From Gammaproteobacteria bacterium (GTDB taxonomy: Bacteria; Pseudomonadota; Gammaproteobacteria; Eutrophobiales; Eutrophobiaceae), in the NCBI GenBank assembly GCA_012270695.1, contig JAAXHV010000123.1, forward strand, positions 1-16,925: a stretch of 16,925 nt of DNA, in the 5' to 3' direction. The notes under the pieces were generated by a model. That model ran no database searches. It was given only the letters and a program-made list of their open reading frames with translations, and had not been told where the DNA came from. Made by a program: the position numbers and the translations under genes. Shown here one piece after another: positions 1-7,758 of this stretch (position 1 is its first letter; every line of letters starts with the position of its first letter).

Positions 1-400
1 AAAAAGGTGACGGGTCCCGTGCGATTACCTTGCGCATTACTGTGACTGCTTCACGCAGCATTTGCATGGTTCTGTGCGGTTTTTCAATACCGATCAACGT
101 GTTTAAGCCGCCTCGGCCGACTCCGCATATTGCACGCCCTCCCGTGAGTTCATCCAGGGCAACCAGGTTGGTTGCGTGGTAGACAGGATGTGCAATTTTT
201 GGCGTCACGATGGCCGGGCCCAGCGTTATCCGTTCAGTATGGTGGCCGATAAGCGTGAGGATTGGCCAGGCGGGGCGCATGATTAAATCATCGGCAACAT
301 GCAATTCATCAAACCCGTACCTCTCAATCTCTCCGGCCATCCAGATATAATCCTGTATGGGGAAAGAGCCGGTAAGCATGACACTGATTTTTATGGTCAT
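1..400 (-). CDS. Luciferase-like (LLM class) flavin/F420-dependent oxidoreductase, N-terminal part
   Basis: The reverse strand opens with ATG at 400 and stays open for 133 codons to the window edge, so the C-terminal part is missing. The protein begins MTIKISVMLTGSFP and continues with EIERYGFDELHVADD, TERITLGPAIVTP, HPVYHATNLVALDELTGGR and GVGRGG. This is the characteristic first strand-helix series of the bacterial luciferase-like TIM-barrel family, which uses FMNH2 or F420. Family members include alkane, nitrilotriacetate and pyrimidine (RutA) monooxygenases and methylene-tetrahydromethanopterin reductase-like enzymes. It starts 16 bp after the stop of the fused hydantoinase-type gene, so the two are probably cotranscribed and may act in one pathway. 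The purine-rich stretch before the ATG (GGGGC) is only a weak ribosome site. The exact substrate and cofactor cannot be told from this fragment. Confidence 0.85.
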   Translation of the reverse strand, partial: MTIKISVMLTGSFPIQDYIWMAGEIERYGFDELHVADDLIMRPAWPILTLIGHHTERITLGPAIVTPKIAHPVYHATNLVALDELTGGRAICGVGRGGLNTLIGIEKPHRTMQMLREAVTVMRKVIARDPSPF

Positions 401-416
401 TGATATTGCCCCGGGA

Positions 417-3400
417 TTACGCTGTTTCCAACTCATTTGCTTCGTGGTTGACACCCAGTTTTTTTCTGAGTTCTTTTGTCCTGCTGAAATTGATCCTGCC
501 GATTTGGTCAACTTCAACGCCGTATACGCTGCGCGCCCTGTCCATACTGACAAATCCTTCCCTGACATCCCTGGCAACGCGTTCCGGTTCTCTTTCCACT
601 GGTTTGCCGTAACCGCCTGCGCCGGTGCAAATGGATATGATGGACTCTCCGGGTTCCAGCACGACGCGGGCACACAAATCCAGTTCTTCGAGTTGGCCAT
701 CCCGCCTGCGCATGAACTGCTGCGATTTTGCGCCGGCATGGCCGCCCCGTACACCCAGCGGTGCGTTGATCGTGCCATCGCTGGTAAACAACGCTTCTAT
801 GGTGGTATCCACCGGTTCATATTCCACGTAAGCGCTCGGCGAACCCGTGTGCCGGCCGGCGCCTTCCGTATCCCGGAGCAAATACTGTGAGCGCACCAGT
901 ATCGGGTATTTCATCTCGTCCACCTCTATGGAATCGTGGTGTTGCAGCCCGGCAACGCCGATTCCTATTATGGTCAGCCAGCCGTCGGCGCGGGGTGCGC
1001 CGGGGCCGTTACATACCAGCAGGCACAGGAAGTTCTGGAAATGGCCTCTGCCTTCCCTGGGGTCGATACCGGAGATCACGGCCATCGCCGGCGGCATGTG
1101 CCGGCCTATCTCGGCCAGGCCAAAACCATCGCCGAGCTGGGCAAAACCCACAGCGACGGCTTTCCCCGCCAGTTCCGACAGGTTGGTTGTCGCAACGGAA
1201 CAACTGTATGGGTGCAGGGGAATACCGATTGCGCAATTTTCCCGCAATTGCACGTCGATGCAGCGGAAGCTTCCGGAATTCAACGGCACCTGCCGGCGCA
1301 TGCTGGAGAATACCCCGGCCATTGCTGCTGAAGATATTGTCGACTCGGACAGGTTCATTCCGAACGGTTGGCAATCAATATTGTCCCTCAGGTCAACTTC
1401 CACCCTGGCTTCAGCCGGATACACGGCCAGGTCGACATTGATGGGCACGCCGTCATCTGCGCCAGGCACCGGATCATGGTGAATGGTCACCCGGGTTTTA
1501 CCCTCGGGCAGTTCGCTTAATGCCAGGGCCATACGCCGTTCCGAATAGTCCATCCAGTCTTCGGCAAAGGCCTCGAATGTCCCTTCCGCCACACTGTCCA
1601 GGAACTCCAGCAGGCGTTTCTCACCGATGCGGCAGGCGCCCAGCATGGCAAGAAAATCACCGTACCACATATCCGGCACCCTGATGCGCAAACGGCACAG
1701 GCGGACAAAGTCATCATCCAGCTGGTAGTCCCGCTGGATTTTTACACAGGGGAAAATCAGTGCGCCTTCTTCATAAACATCCTTGGCGGTAGCAAAGAAG
1801 GTAGTGGGTATGGAGTTTCCGCAATCCGCCATGTGCGCCTTGGCATACACCGTTGCGCGATGCCGTCCCTGATCATCGACTACCGGCATCAAAATCGTCC
1901 AGTCGGCAGGGTGGGTATTACCGTGGTAAGGCGAATTATGTACGAAGGCATCACCCCGGTGGAGCAGCGGATGGCATTCTTTCATGTAACGGGACTGCAG
2001 TTCAGGTCCGCACAGCGTCATGCACGGCAGACCTTCGCACACGGTCAGGATATTGTGATCGGCGGTAATAATCCCGCAGGCAAAGTCCCGGGCCATATTC
2101 ATGATTGCCGAACGGGAAGTGCGCAACAATGTATTCCGCATCGCCAGGACAACGGATTCCAGGCGGCTGTTCAGCAGCGCCAGTTCATGCCCGCTCATTT
2201 TCGAACCGGATTTGACGGTTTCCTCGACAATGTTCCTCAGCAGCGATTGCGCGGGTTCCACCATGAATGAAGAACCGGTTGTTTTTACCGCGTTTCCGCC
2301 CGGGGGAACAATTATGGTCGTGACCGGCGATTCGATAAACGCAGGGCCGTGGATTTTAATCCCCGGCTGCAATGTTTCCGCGCGGAGCACCTTGCCGGAC
2401 GTCCAGCCTGCACCCTGGAAATAAGCCCGTCGTTCCGTGCCCGCTTCACGCACGACCGTGCTGTATTCGGCGCCGGTGGCTACGTCCTTGTGCAGTTTGC
2501 AGGACACCTCGGCTCGCCAGGCGATTACTTCAATCGGCGAAGCCGTATCCTCGATTGCGAACAGGTCAAGGTGCACCTTGTGAAAGTCGTCAACCAAATC
2601 CTGTATGTCTGCTTCATTGTCAAACCGGTCGCGGCGCAGGGGAACCTCGATCTCCCATACCTGGTCGGGATAGCGCGCCTCTACGCTGTAGTTGATGGTG
2701 ACGTCATCGGTGCCGGAATCCGCGGCAAATGCCCCACAGCGCCGGCGCAGGTCCTGCAATATCCGGTTGGCAGCAGCGCGGTCGAAGACCGTGCTCAGCA
2801 TGAAGTGTGTCGTGGAAAAATCACGTTTGAGTTCGGACAATAGCGCGCCGGCAGCGCTTAATGCCGCGGACACGGAGGGAATTAATATCTGCCTGACACC
2901 CAGTTGCGCGGCAATGCTTGTCGAATACAGGCCGCCACCACCGCCGCCGCCAACCAGCAGGGCATCGACGGGATCGATCCCCCGTTCCAGGGTGATCTCT
3001 TCGATGGCTACCACCATGTTCTGGCAGGCCAGTTCGAAGATTGCTGCTGCCGCATCTGCCAGTTCCAGGCCCAGGCGCCTGCCCACCCCGGATATGATCG
3101 CCTGTTCTGCGAGGGAGACGTCTATCTGTATATTTCCGCCAAGATAAAATTCCGGGTCGAGATAGCCGAGTACGATACATGCATCGGTAAGAGTGGCCTG
3201 TTTTCCCCCCTTGCTCCAGCACGCAGGTCCGGGGTCGGCGCCGGCGCTCTGCGGACCGACGTGCAACAGGCCGCCTTCATCGACCCAGGCGATAGACCCT
3301 CCACCAGCACCGATACTGCGCACGTCGACCGAAGCAAAACCGGTCATGAATCCCTGTTTCTGATCGCCTACCATGGCTTCGCGGGTCCAGGGTATCTGGC

Positions 3401-4334
3401 CGTTTTGCACCAGTCCGACATCATAGGTGGTGCCGCCGGCATCGGTTACTATCGCAAGTCCGGAGTTACAATCGTGTTTGGCGTAATGGCGCCCGGCTAC
3501 CGGGGCTGCCGCGGGACCGCTGCCTATGGTATGGATGGGCCTGTTCCAGACATCGTCTGCATCGAGCATCCCGCCTGACGCCGTCAATATTAACAGGCGG
3601 CCGGAGAAACCCTCTGCGCGCAACGAAGCTTCGAGATGCCGCAGGTAGGAACCCATCAACGGTTTCAGCGACGCATCGATAGCCGTTGAAGAGGCGCGCC
3701 GGTATTCGCGGATTGTCGGATTCAGTTGATGGGAAAGTGTGTAAGGAATACCAGGCAGGTATTCGTCAAGTAGTTTGCCCAGTTCCAGTTCATGGACCGG
3801 ATTTACCACCGACCAGAGCAGACAAACGGCAACCGCTTCGACGTCGTCCTGTTTGATTTTCCTTATTGTCTCAATCGCCGCCTCACGGTCGATATCCTTC
3901 ACAACGCGACCGTCGGCATAGATACGTTCCGCTATTTCATAGGACCGGGACCGCGGGATGTACGGGTCGGGATATTCCTGGGAGTAATCCATGGGCTCAT
4001 GCCTGCCGCCACCTTCCCTGACCAGCAGCATATCCTTATGGCCCTGCGTTGTAATAAAAGCAGTACGCGCAGTCTTGTGTTCCACAATGGCATTGGTTGC
4101 CCTGGTCGTACCGTATACCAGGACATCTCCCAGTTCCAGCAGACGCTGTGTGCTTACCCCAAGTTCCTGCGCGGCAAAACTGATGACATCAAGCAGTCCC
4201 CTGGTGGGGTCATCCGGGGTTGTAGGACGTTTGAACAGGTGTAATTTATCGTCCAGCCCTTCAATGATCAGGTCAGTGAATGTGCCGCCGGTATCGACAC
4301 CGAAGCGCAGCCTTCTACTATCTTCAAGTCTCAT
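417..4334 (-). CDS. Fused HyuA-HyuB hydantoinase/5-oxoprolinase family protein (1305 aa)
   Basis: This family performs ATP-dependent opening of cyclic amides (N-methylhydantoin, 5-oxoproline) or, in related enzymes, carboxylation of acetone or acetophenone. Residues 1-700 are HyuA-like: the actin-like phosphate motif DTGGTFTD is at 14-21, TDAGGTTYDVGL at 297-308, SIGAGGGSIAWVDEGG at 340-355 and GPQSAGADPGPACW at 360-373. Residues about 714-1290 are HyuB-like: GHELALLNSRLES, ARDFACGIITAD near 748-759, and HNSPYHGNTHPADW at 799-812. Bacterial HyuA and HyuB are usually separate; the fused A-B order and length resemble eukaryotic-type 5-oxoprolinase (about 1290 aa). An odd feature is a run of seven glycines at 462-468 followed by LYS, where relatives often have GGAGPLH. 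The protein is probably cytoplasmic, with no signal peptide. The gene is first in a leftward unit with the luciferase-like gene and is divergent from the AraC-type regulator. The substrate is unknown. Confidence 0.9.
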   Translation of the reverse strand: MRLEDSRRLRFGVDTGGTFTDLIIEGLDDKLHLFKRPTTPDDPTRGLLDVISFAAQELGVSTQRLLELGDVLVYGTTRATNAIVEHKTARTAFITTQGHKDMLLVREGGGRHEPMDYSQEYPDPYIPRSRSYEIAERIYADGRVVKDIDREAAIETIRKIKQDDVEAVAVCLLWSVVNPVHELELGKLLDEYLPGIPYTLSHQLNPTIREYRRASSTAIDASLKPLMGSYLRHLEASLRAEGFSGRLLILTASGGMLDADDVWNRPIHTIGSGPAAAPVAGRHYAKHDCNSGLAIVTDAGGTTYDVGLVQNGQIPWTREAMVGDQKQGFMTGFASVDVRSIGAGGGSIAWVDEGGLLHVGPQSAGADPGPACWSKGGKQATLTDACIVLGYLDPEFYLGGNIQIDVSLAEQAIISGVGRRLGLELADAAAAIFELACQNMVVAIEEITLERGIDPVDALLVGGGGGGGLYSTSIAAQLGVRQILIPSVSAALSAAGALLSELKRDFSTTHFMLSTVFDRAAANRILQDLRRRCGAFAADSGTDDVTINYSVEARYPDQVWEIEVPLRRDRFDNEADIQDLVDDFHKVHLDLFAIEDTASPIEVIAWRAEVSCKLHKDVATGAEYSTVVREAGTERRAYFQGAGWTSGKVLRAETLQPGIKIHGPAFIESPVTTIIVPPGGNAVKTTGSSFMVEPAQSLLRNIVEETVKSGSKMSGHELALLNSRLESVVLAMRNTLLRTSRSAIMNMARDFACGIITADHNILTVCEGLPCMTLCGPELQSRYMKECHPLLHRGDAFVHNSPYHGNTHPADWTILMPVVDDQGRHRATVYAKAHMADCGNSIPTTFFATAKDVYEEGALIFPCVKIQRDYQLDDDFVRLCRLRIRVPDMWYGDFLAMLGACRIGEKRLLEFLDSVAEGTFEAFAEDWMDYSERRMALALSELPEGKTRVTIHHDPVPGADDGVPINVDLAVYPAEARVEVDLRDNIDCQPFGMNLSESTISSAAMAGVFSSMRRQVPLNSGSFRCIDVQLRENCAIGIPLHPYSCSVATTNLSELAGKAVAVGFAQLGDGFGLAEIGRHMPPAMAVISGIDPREGRGHFQNFLCLLVCNGPGAPRADGWLTIIGIGVAGLQHHDSIEVDEMKYPILVRSQYLLRDTEGAGRHTGSPSAYVEYEPVDTTIEALFTSDGTINAPLGVRGGHAGAKSQQFMRRRDGQLEELDLCARVVLEPGESIISICTGAGGYGKPVEREPERVARDVREGFVSMDRARSVYGVEVDQIGRINFSRTKELRKKLGVNHEANELETA

Positions 4335-4399
4335 ATCAACTGGTTGCCTGTTTGGTTTTTTCAGTACAGAACAGAAATTATGTTTCCTCGCGCCAGGTA

Positions 4400-4420
4400 A
4401 TTGCTAGCCCATTGCGGCAA
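4400..4420. promoter_or_regulatory. Possible AraC-type half-sites (ATTGC direct repeat) in the divergent intergenic region
   Basis: The 173 bp between the divergent hydantoinase-type and AraC-type genes contain ATTGC at 4400-4404 and again at 4411-4415. They are spaced 11 bp start to start, so on the same helical face, followed by GGCAAGGC. AraC-family regulators commonly bind direct repeats about one or two turns apart, so this is a candidate site for the neighbouring regulator. The motif is short and could be chance. Confidence 0.25.
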
Positions 4421-4459
4421 GGCTTATCCTCTGAGCGTATTGGTGTGACTCCGAATTCC

Positions 4460-4488
4460 TTAGAGTTGGTATCGTTATGGTTTATAAT
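4460..4488 (+). promoter_or_regulatory. Putative sigma-70 promoter of the AraC-type regulator
   Basis: A perfect TATAAT lies at 4483-4488. A weak -35 candidate, TTAGAG (4460-4465), sits 17 bp upstream, and a weak -35 is usual where an activator helps. Transcription would start near 4495, giving a very short leader. That leader fits translation from the ATG at 4523 better than from 4508. Confidence 0.5.
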
Positions 4489-4507
4489 TACATATTGTTG
4501 ACGGCAG

Positions 4508-5539
4508 ATGGTAGAAGAACGAATGGCTGAATACAACAGCACTAACTCACTGCCAATCAGTGTTGACACGTTCAGCACGACAGTGGCCGAAACGGCAAAC
4601 GAGTATATTAACGCTCATATCGCCTTGCACCGCCTGGATGTGGTCGATATGCACTCCGGCGTGGAATTCAACTGCCTGCGCTGGCAGACAGGCGATTTCC
4701 AGGTGTGTGATTTCTCGTACGGGCAATGTGAAGTAGAAGTCACCGTGATTCCATGCGATGAACGCGGCTTTTTTATCGTCGTACCGGTAGCCGGTCATGT
4801 TGATGTATCGTCAAAAGATATCCGCTTTGCCCTGCAACCCGGTTCGGCGATGGCTTTCACTACGCCTGAAGTCGCAAACACTTCATTTCATGATTCCCGC
4901 AGTTTCCGTAACATTAATATTTCTGCCTCCTACGAGGCATTGCGGAACTTTCTTGCAAACGAGTTTGACCTGCCGATAACCCGGAGTATCACCTTTGCGA
5001 AACAACCGGTATTTATCGATAACGATTTCCGCTTCCTGCTTGACTATATAGAGTGGTTTTCAAACCGGGCCGATACAGATGTGGTGTCGATGTTTAATAA
5101 CAGTCTGCACCTCGCCGGCCATCTGCATGACATGCTGATGGGGTTGCTTGTCTCCACATTTGATAATAATTACCGGGAACTCTTCCATTCGCAAGATGCA
5201 AGATGCGCCGCACCCATTTATGTGCGCCTGGCGGAAGAATACATACGGGATAATGCCAGCAAGGCAATGACCGTAACCGACATAGCCCGGGAAGTGGGTG
5301 TTGCAATGCGCACCCTGCACAAGGGGTTCCAGCGCTACCGTAATTACAGCGTTTCAGAGTTTTTAAGAAATGAACGCTTGTCCCTGGCCCGCAGGGAACT
5401 GGCAACGGCAAGACAAAGAAAGCTGTCGGTTACCGATGTGGCTTATGCCTGCGGTTTTGCGCACCTCAGTAAATTTGCCGTTTCATACCAGAAAAAATAC
5501 GGGGAAAAGCCTTCTGATACTCTCAGGAAGGGGAATTGA
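4508..5539 (+). CDS. AraC family transcriptional regulator
   Basis: The protein has 343 aa from the first ATG. Residues about 20-225 form an N-terminal sensor region of the AraC-binding-like type, with VAGHVDVSS and FALQPGSAMAFTTP near 94-120. The C-terminal 105 residues are a double helix-turn-helix: TVTDIAREVGVAMRTLHKGF at 255-274, and LSVTDVAYACGFAHLSKFAV at 306-325 followed by YQKKYGEKPSDTLR, the standard AraC signature. It probably senses a small molecule and controls the divergent hydantoinase-type unit, its own gene, and the Mo-enzyme gene that starts 53-62 bp downstream on the same strand. A second ATG at 4523 (residue 6) has AGAAGA four bases upstream and is the more likely start, giving 338 aa. 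The ligand is unknown. Confidence 0.9.
   Translation: MVEERMAEYNSTNSLPISVDTFSTTVAETANEYINAHIALHRLDVVDMHSGVEFNCLRWQTGDFQVCDFSYGQCEVEVTVIPCDERGFFIVVPVAGHVDVSSKDIRFALQPGSAMAFTTPEVANTSFHDSRSFRNINISASYEALRNFLANEFDLPITRSITFAKQPVFIDNDFRFLLDYIEWFSNRADTDVVSMFNNSLHLAGHLHDMLMGLLVSTFDNNYRELFHSQDARCAAPIYVRLAEEYIRDNASKAMTVTDIAREVGVAMRTLHKGFQRYRNYSVSEFLRNERLSLARRELATARQRKLSVTDVAYACGFAHLSKFAVSYQKKYGEKPSDTLRKGN
4513..4518 (+). promoter_or_regulatory. Ribosome binding site favouring the internal start of the AraC-type gene
   Basis: AGAAGA ends 4 bases before the ATG at 4523. The upstream ATG at 4508 has only GGCAG directly abutting it, which is too close to work well as a Shine-Dalgarno sequence. This supports the 338-residue start. 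Confidence 0.35.
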
Positions 5540-5592
5540 ATGGTTTTTGCAGACACCAGGAGACCATATCCGGCTAATTTGCTGACTGCCGG

Positions 5593-7758
5593 ATGCACCA
5601 GATGAATGCTTTCAACAAAGGCCGTCGTGAATTTCTGCGTGTCAGCGCGCTGGCCGGCGGCGGTTTGCTGCTTGGCTTTGCCGTACCGGTAAAACGGGGT
5701 TTTGCCAATGACAGCAGGGAGCAGAACTTCACGCCTAACGCATTTCTGCAGATAACGCCGGATGGGACGGTCACCGTCATCTCCAGCAAATCCGAAATGG
5801 GGCAGGGGATCTACACGGGTCTGGCCCTGCTTGTCGCTGAGGAGCTGGATGCCGACTGGAACCGCGTACGGGTTGAAGCGGCGCCGGTAGCCGATGTCTA
5901 CAAACACCCCTGGTTCGGCAGACAGGCCACGGGCGGCAGCACGAGTATCCGCAGCGAGTATGACAGGTACAGGCGCGCTGCGGCCGGCGCCCGCATGATG
6001 TTAATCGCCGCGGCGGCACAGCGTTGGCAGGTGCCGGCTGCCACGTGCCGTACTGAAGCCGGCCGGGTGCTGCACGATGCCAGCGGCCAAAGCGCGACGT
6101 TCGGTGCTTTGGCGAGCGCGGCCGCGACGATGCAGGCGCCGAACGAGATAACCGTTAAATCCCCTGACCAGTTCCGCTTGATCGGGCGCCGGCAGCAACG
6201 TCTCGACACGCCGGTGAAGGTAACGGGTGAGGCTGAATTCGGCCTGGATGTAAGCGTACCCGGCATGTTGACAGCGGTAATCGCCAGGCCGCCGCTGACC
6301 GGCGCACAACTGCAGAGCTACGCTGACAGTGAGACAAAAAAAATCAGGGGTGTGCGGGGTGTCATGGCGGTGCGTGCGGGGGTCGCAGTACTGGGCGATT
6401 CATTCTGGGAGGCAAAACGCGGGCGTGACGCACTGCGTATGGAATGGGATGATGGTCCCTACGCCGGCCTGTCAACGGCGCAGCTACGTGAGAAATATGC
6501 CCGCCTGGCTGAACAGCCCGGACGCGAGACCTACAGGTCAGGGAACGTGGAAGCGGCCTTCAAGGAGGCGGAGACGGTCATAGAGGCGGACTATGAATTG
6601 CCGTTCCTGGCACATGCCTGCATGGAACCCCTGAACTGCGTCGCCGATGTCCGCGCGGATCGCGCCTACATCTGGAACAGCACCCAGAGCCAAGGGCGAG
6701 CTCAACAGGCGGCAGCCGACCTGACCGGGCTGCCGCTGGAGGCAATAGAGGTGCACACGACTTTCCTGGGCGGTGGCTTCGGGCGCCGGGACGCATCAGA
6801 CTTCACGGCCGAGGCAGTCGAACTGTCCATGAAGGTTGGCAAACCCGTCAGGGTCGTCTGGACCCGTGAAGACGACACGCACGGCGCTTATTACCGCCCC
6901 ATGAACCTGGCAAGGCTGCGCGGCGGGCTGGATCGAGAGGGAAGACCGGTTGCCTGGACACACCGGTTGGTGGGCGCCTCCATCCTGCATGCCGAAGGCC
7001 ATTGGGACCCGGACGAGGATGTCAATGCCGTGGATCCGACGTCCGTTGATGGCGCCGCGAACATCCCTTACACGATCGCCAACCAGGCCGTCGACTACCA
7101 CCCGGTAGATGACGGTATCCGCATACACTGGTGGAGATCCGTGGGTAGTTCGGTGAACGGGTTTGTGGTCGAGTCCTTCATCGATGAAATGGCCGCGGCT
7201 GCCGGTGAAGATCCCTTTGAATTCAGGCGTACGTTGTTAAAGAACAGCCCGCGGGAACTGGGTGTGCTGGAACTCGCTGCCGACAAGGCGGAATGGGGTA
7301 CGCCTTTGTCCCAGGGTCGGGCACGCGGCATTGCCGTACACCAGTTCGGCGGCAGTTACGTTGCCCAGGTGGCAGAAGTGTCTCTCGGCAGTAATGGGGA
7401 ACCGCGGGTCCATCGTGTCGTTTGCGCGGTGGACTGCGGCGTCGCACTGGATCCGGACAACATCCGTGCGCAGATGGAAAGCGGCATCGCCTATGGACTG
7501 TCCGCGGCCCTGTACGATGAAATCACCCTGAAGGAAGGGCGCGTCGAGCAGGGCAACTTCCATGACTACCGGGTGCTGCGTATTAGCGAGATGCCCGAGG
7601 TGGAAACACACATCCTGGAGAGTGGCGCAGCGCTGGGAGGAATCGGGGAAGCGGCCACTCCACCCATTGCGCCGGCGGTGACCAATGCGCTGTATGCGCT
7701 GACGGGCACACGCATCCGGCGCTTGCCGATTACCCGCACTCAACTGGCAAACATCTGA
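5593..7758 (+). CDS. Xanthine dehydrogenase family molybdopterin-binding subunit, isoquinoline 1-oxidoreductase beta (IorB)-like, Tat-exported
   Basis: This is a large-subunit molybdenum hydroxylase of 721 aa; the IorB group usually has about 730-780. The N-terminus has a twin-arginine signal, GRREFLRVSALAGGG at 10-24, followed by a hydrophobic stretch, so export of a folded cofactor-bearing protein is likely. Molybdopterin-binding and active-site motifs are GQGIYTGLALLVAEELD (70-86), AHACMEPLNCVA (340-351), FLGGGFGRRDASDF (391-404) and GGIGEAATPP (682-691). E686 sits where the catalytic base glutamate lies in this family. Relatives hydroxylate N-heteroaromatics such as isoquinoline, or oxidise aldehydes. 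No [2Fe-2S] small subunit or cytochrome gene is adjacent, which is unusual. A start at ATG 5602 (fourth residue) is possible because GGATG at 5591-5595 could serve as its ribosome site. The gene end overlaps the convergent Nramp-like gene by 19 bp. Confidence 0.9.
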   Translation: MHQMNAFNKGRREFLRVSALAGGGLLLGFAVPVKRGFANDSREQNFTPNAFLQITPDGTVTVISSKSEMGQGIYTGLALLVAEELDADWNRVRVEAAPVADVYKHPWFGRQATGGSTSIRSEYDRYRRAAAGARMMLIAAAAQRWQVPAATCRTEAGRVLHDASGQSATFGALASAAATMQAPNEITVKSPDQFRLIGRRQQRLDTPVKVTGEAEFGLDVSVPGMLTAVIARPPLTGAQLQSYADSETKKIRGVRGVMAVRAGVAVLGDSFWEAKRGRDALRMEWDDGPYAGLSTAQLREKYARLAEQPGRETYRSGNVEAAFKEAETVIEADYELPFLAHACMEPLNCVADVRADRAYIWNSTQSQGRAQQAAADLTGLPLEAIEVHTTFLGGGFGRRDASDFTAEAVELSMKVGKPVRVVWTREDDTHGAYYRPMNLARLRGGLDREGRPVAWTHRLVGASILHAEGHWDPDEDVNAVDPTSVDGAANIPYTIANQAVDYHPVDDGIRIHWWRSVGSSVNGFVVESFIDEMAAAAGEDPFEFRRTLLKNSPRELGVLELAADKAEWGTPLSQGRARGIAVHQFGGSYVAQVAEVSLGSNGEPRVHRVVCAVDCGVALDPDNIRAQMESGIAYGLSAALYDEITLKEGRVEQGNFHDYRVLRISEMPEVETHILESGAALGGIGEAATPPIAPAVTNALYALTGTRIRRLPITRTQLANI

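Noticed and set aside
357..4407. Many plus-strand open frames of 60-220 codons opposite the fused hydantoinase-type gene
   Set aside because: They are antisense shadows of a high-GC coding frame, lack ribosome sites and have Arg/Pro/Cys-rich compositions without recognisable domains.
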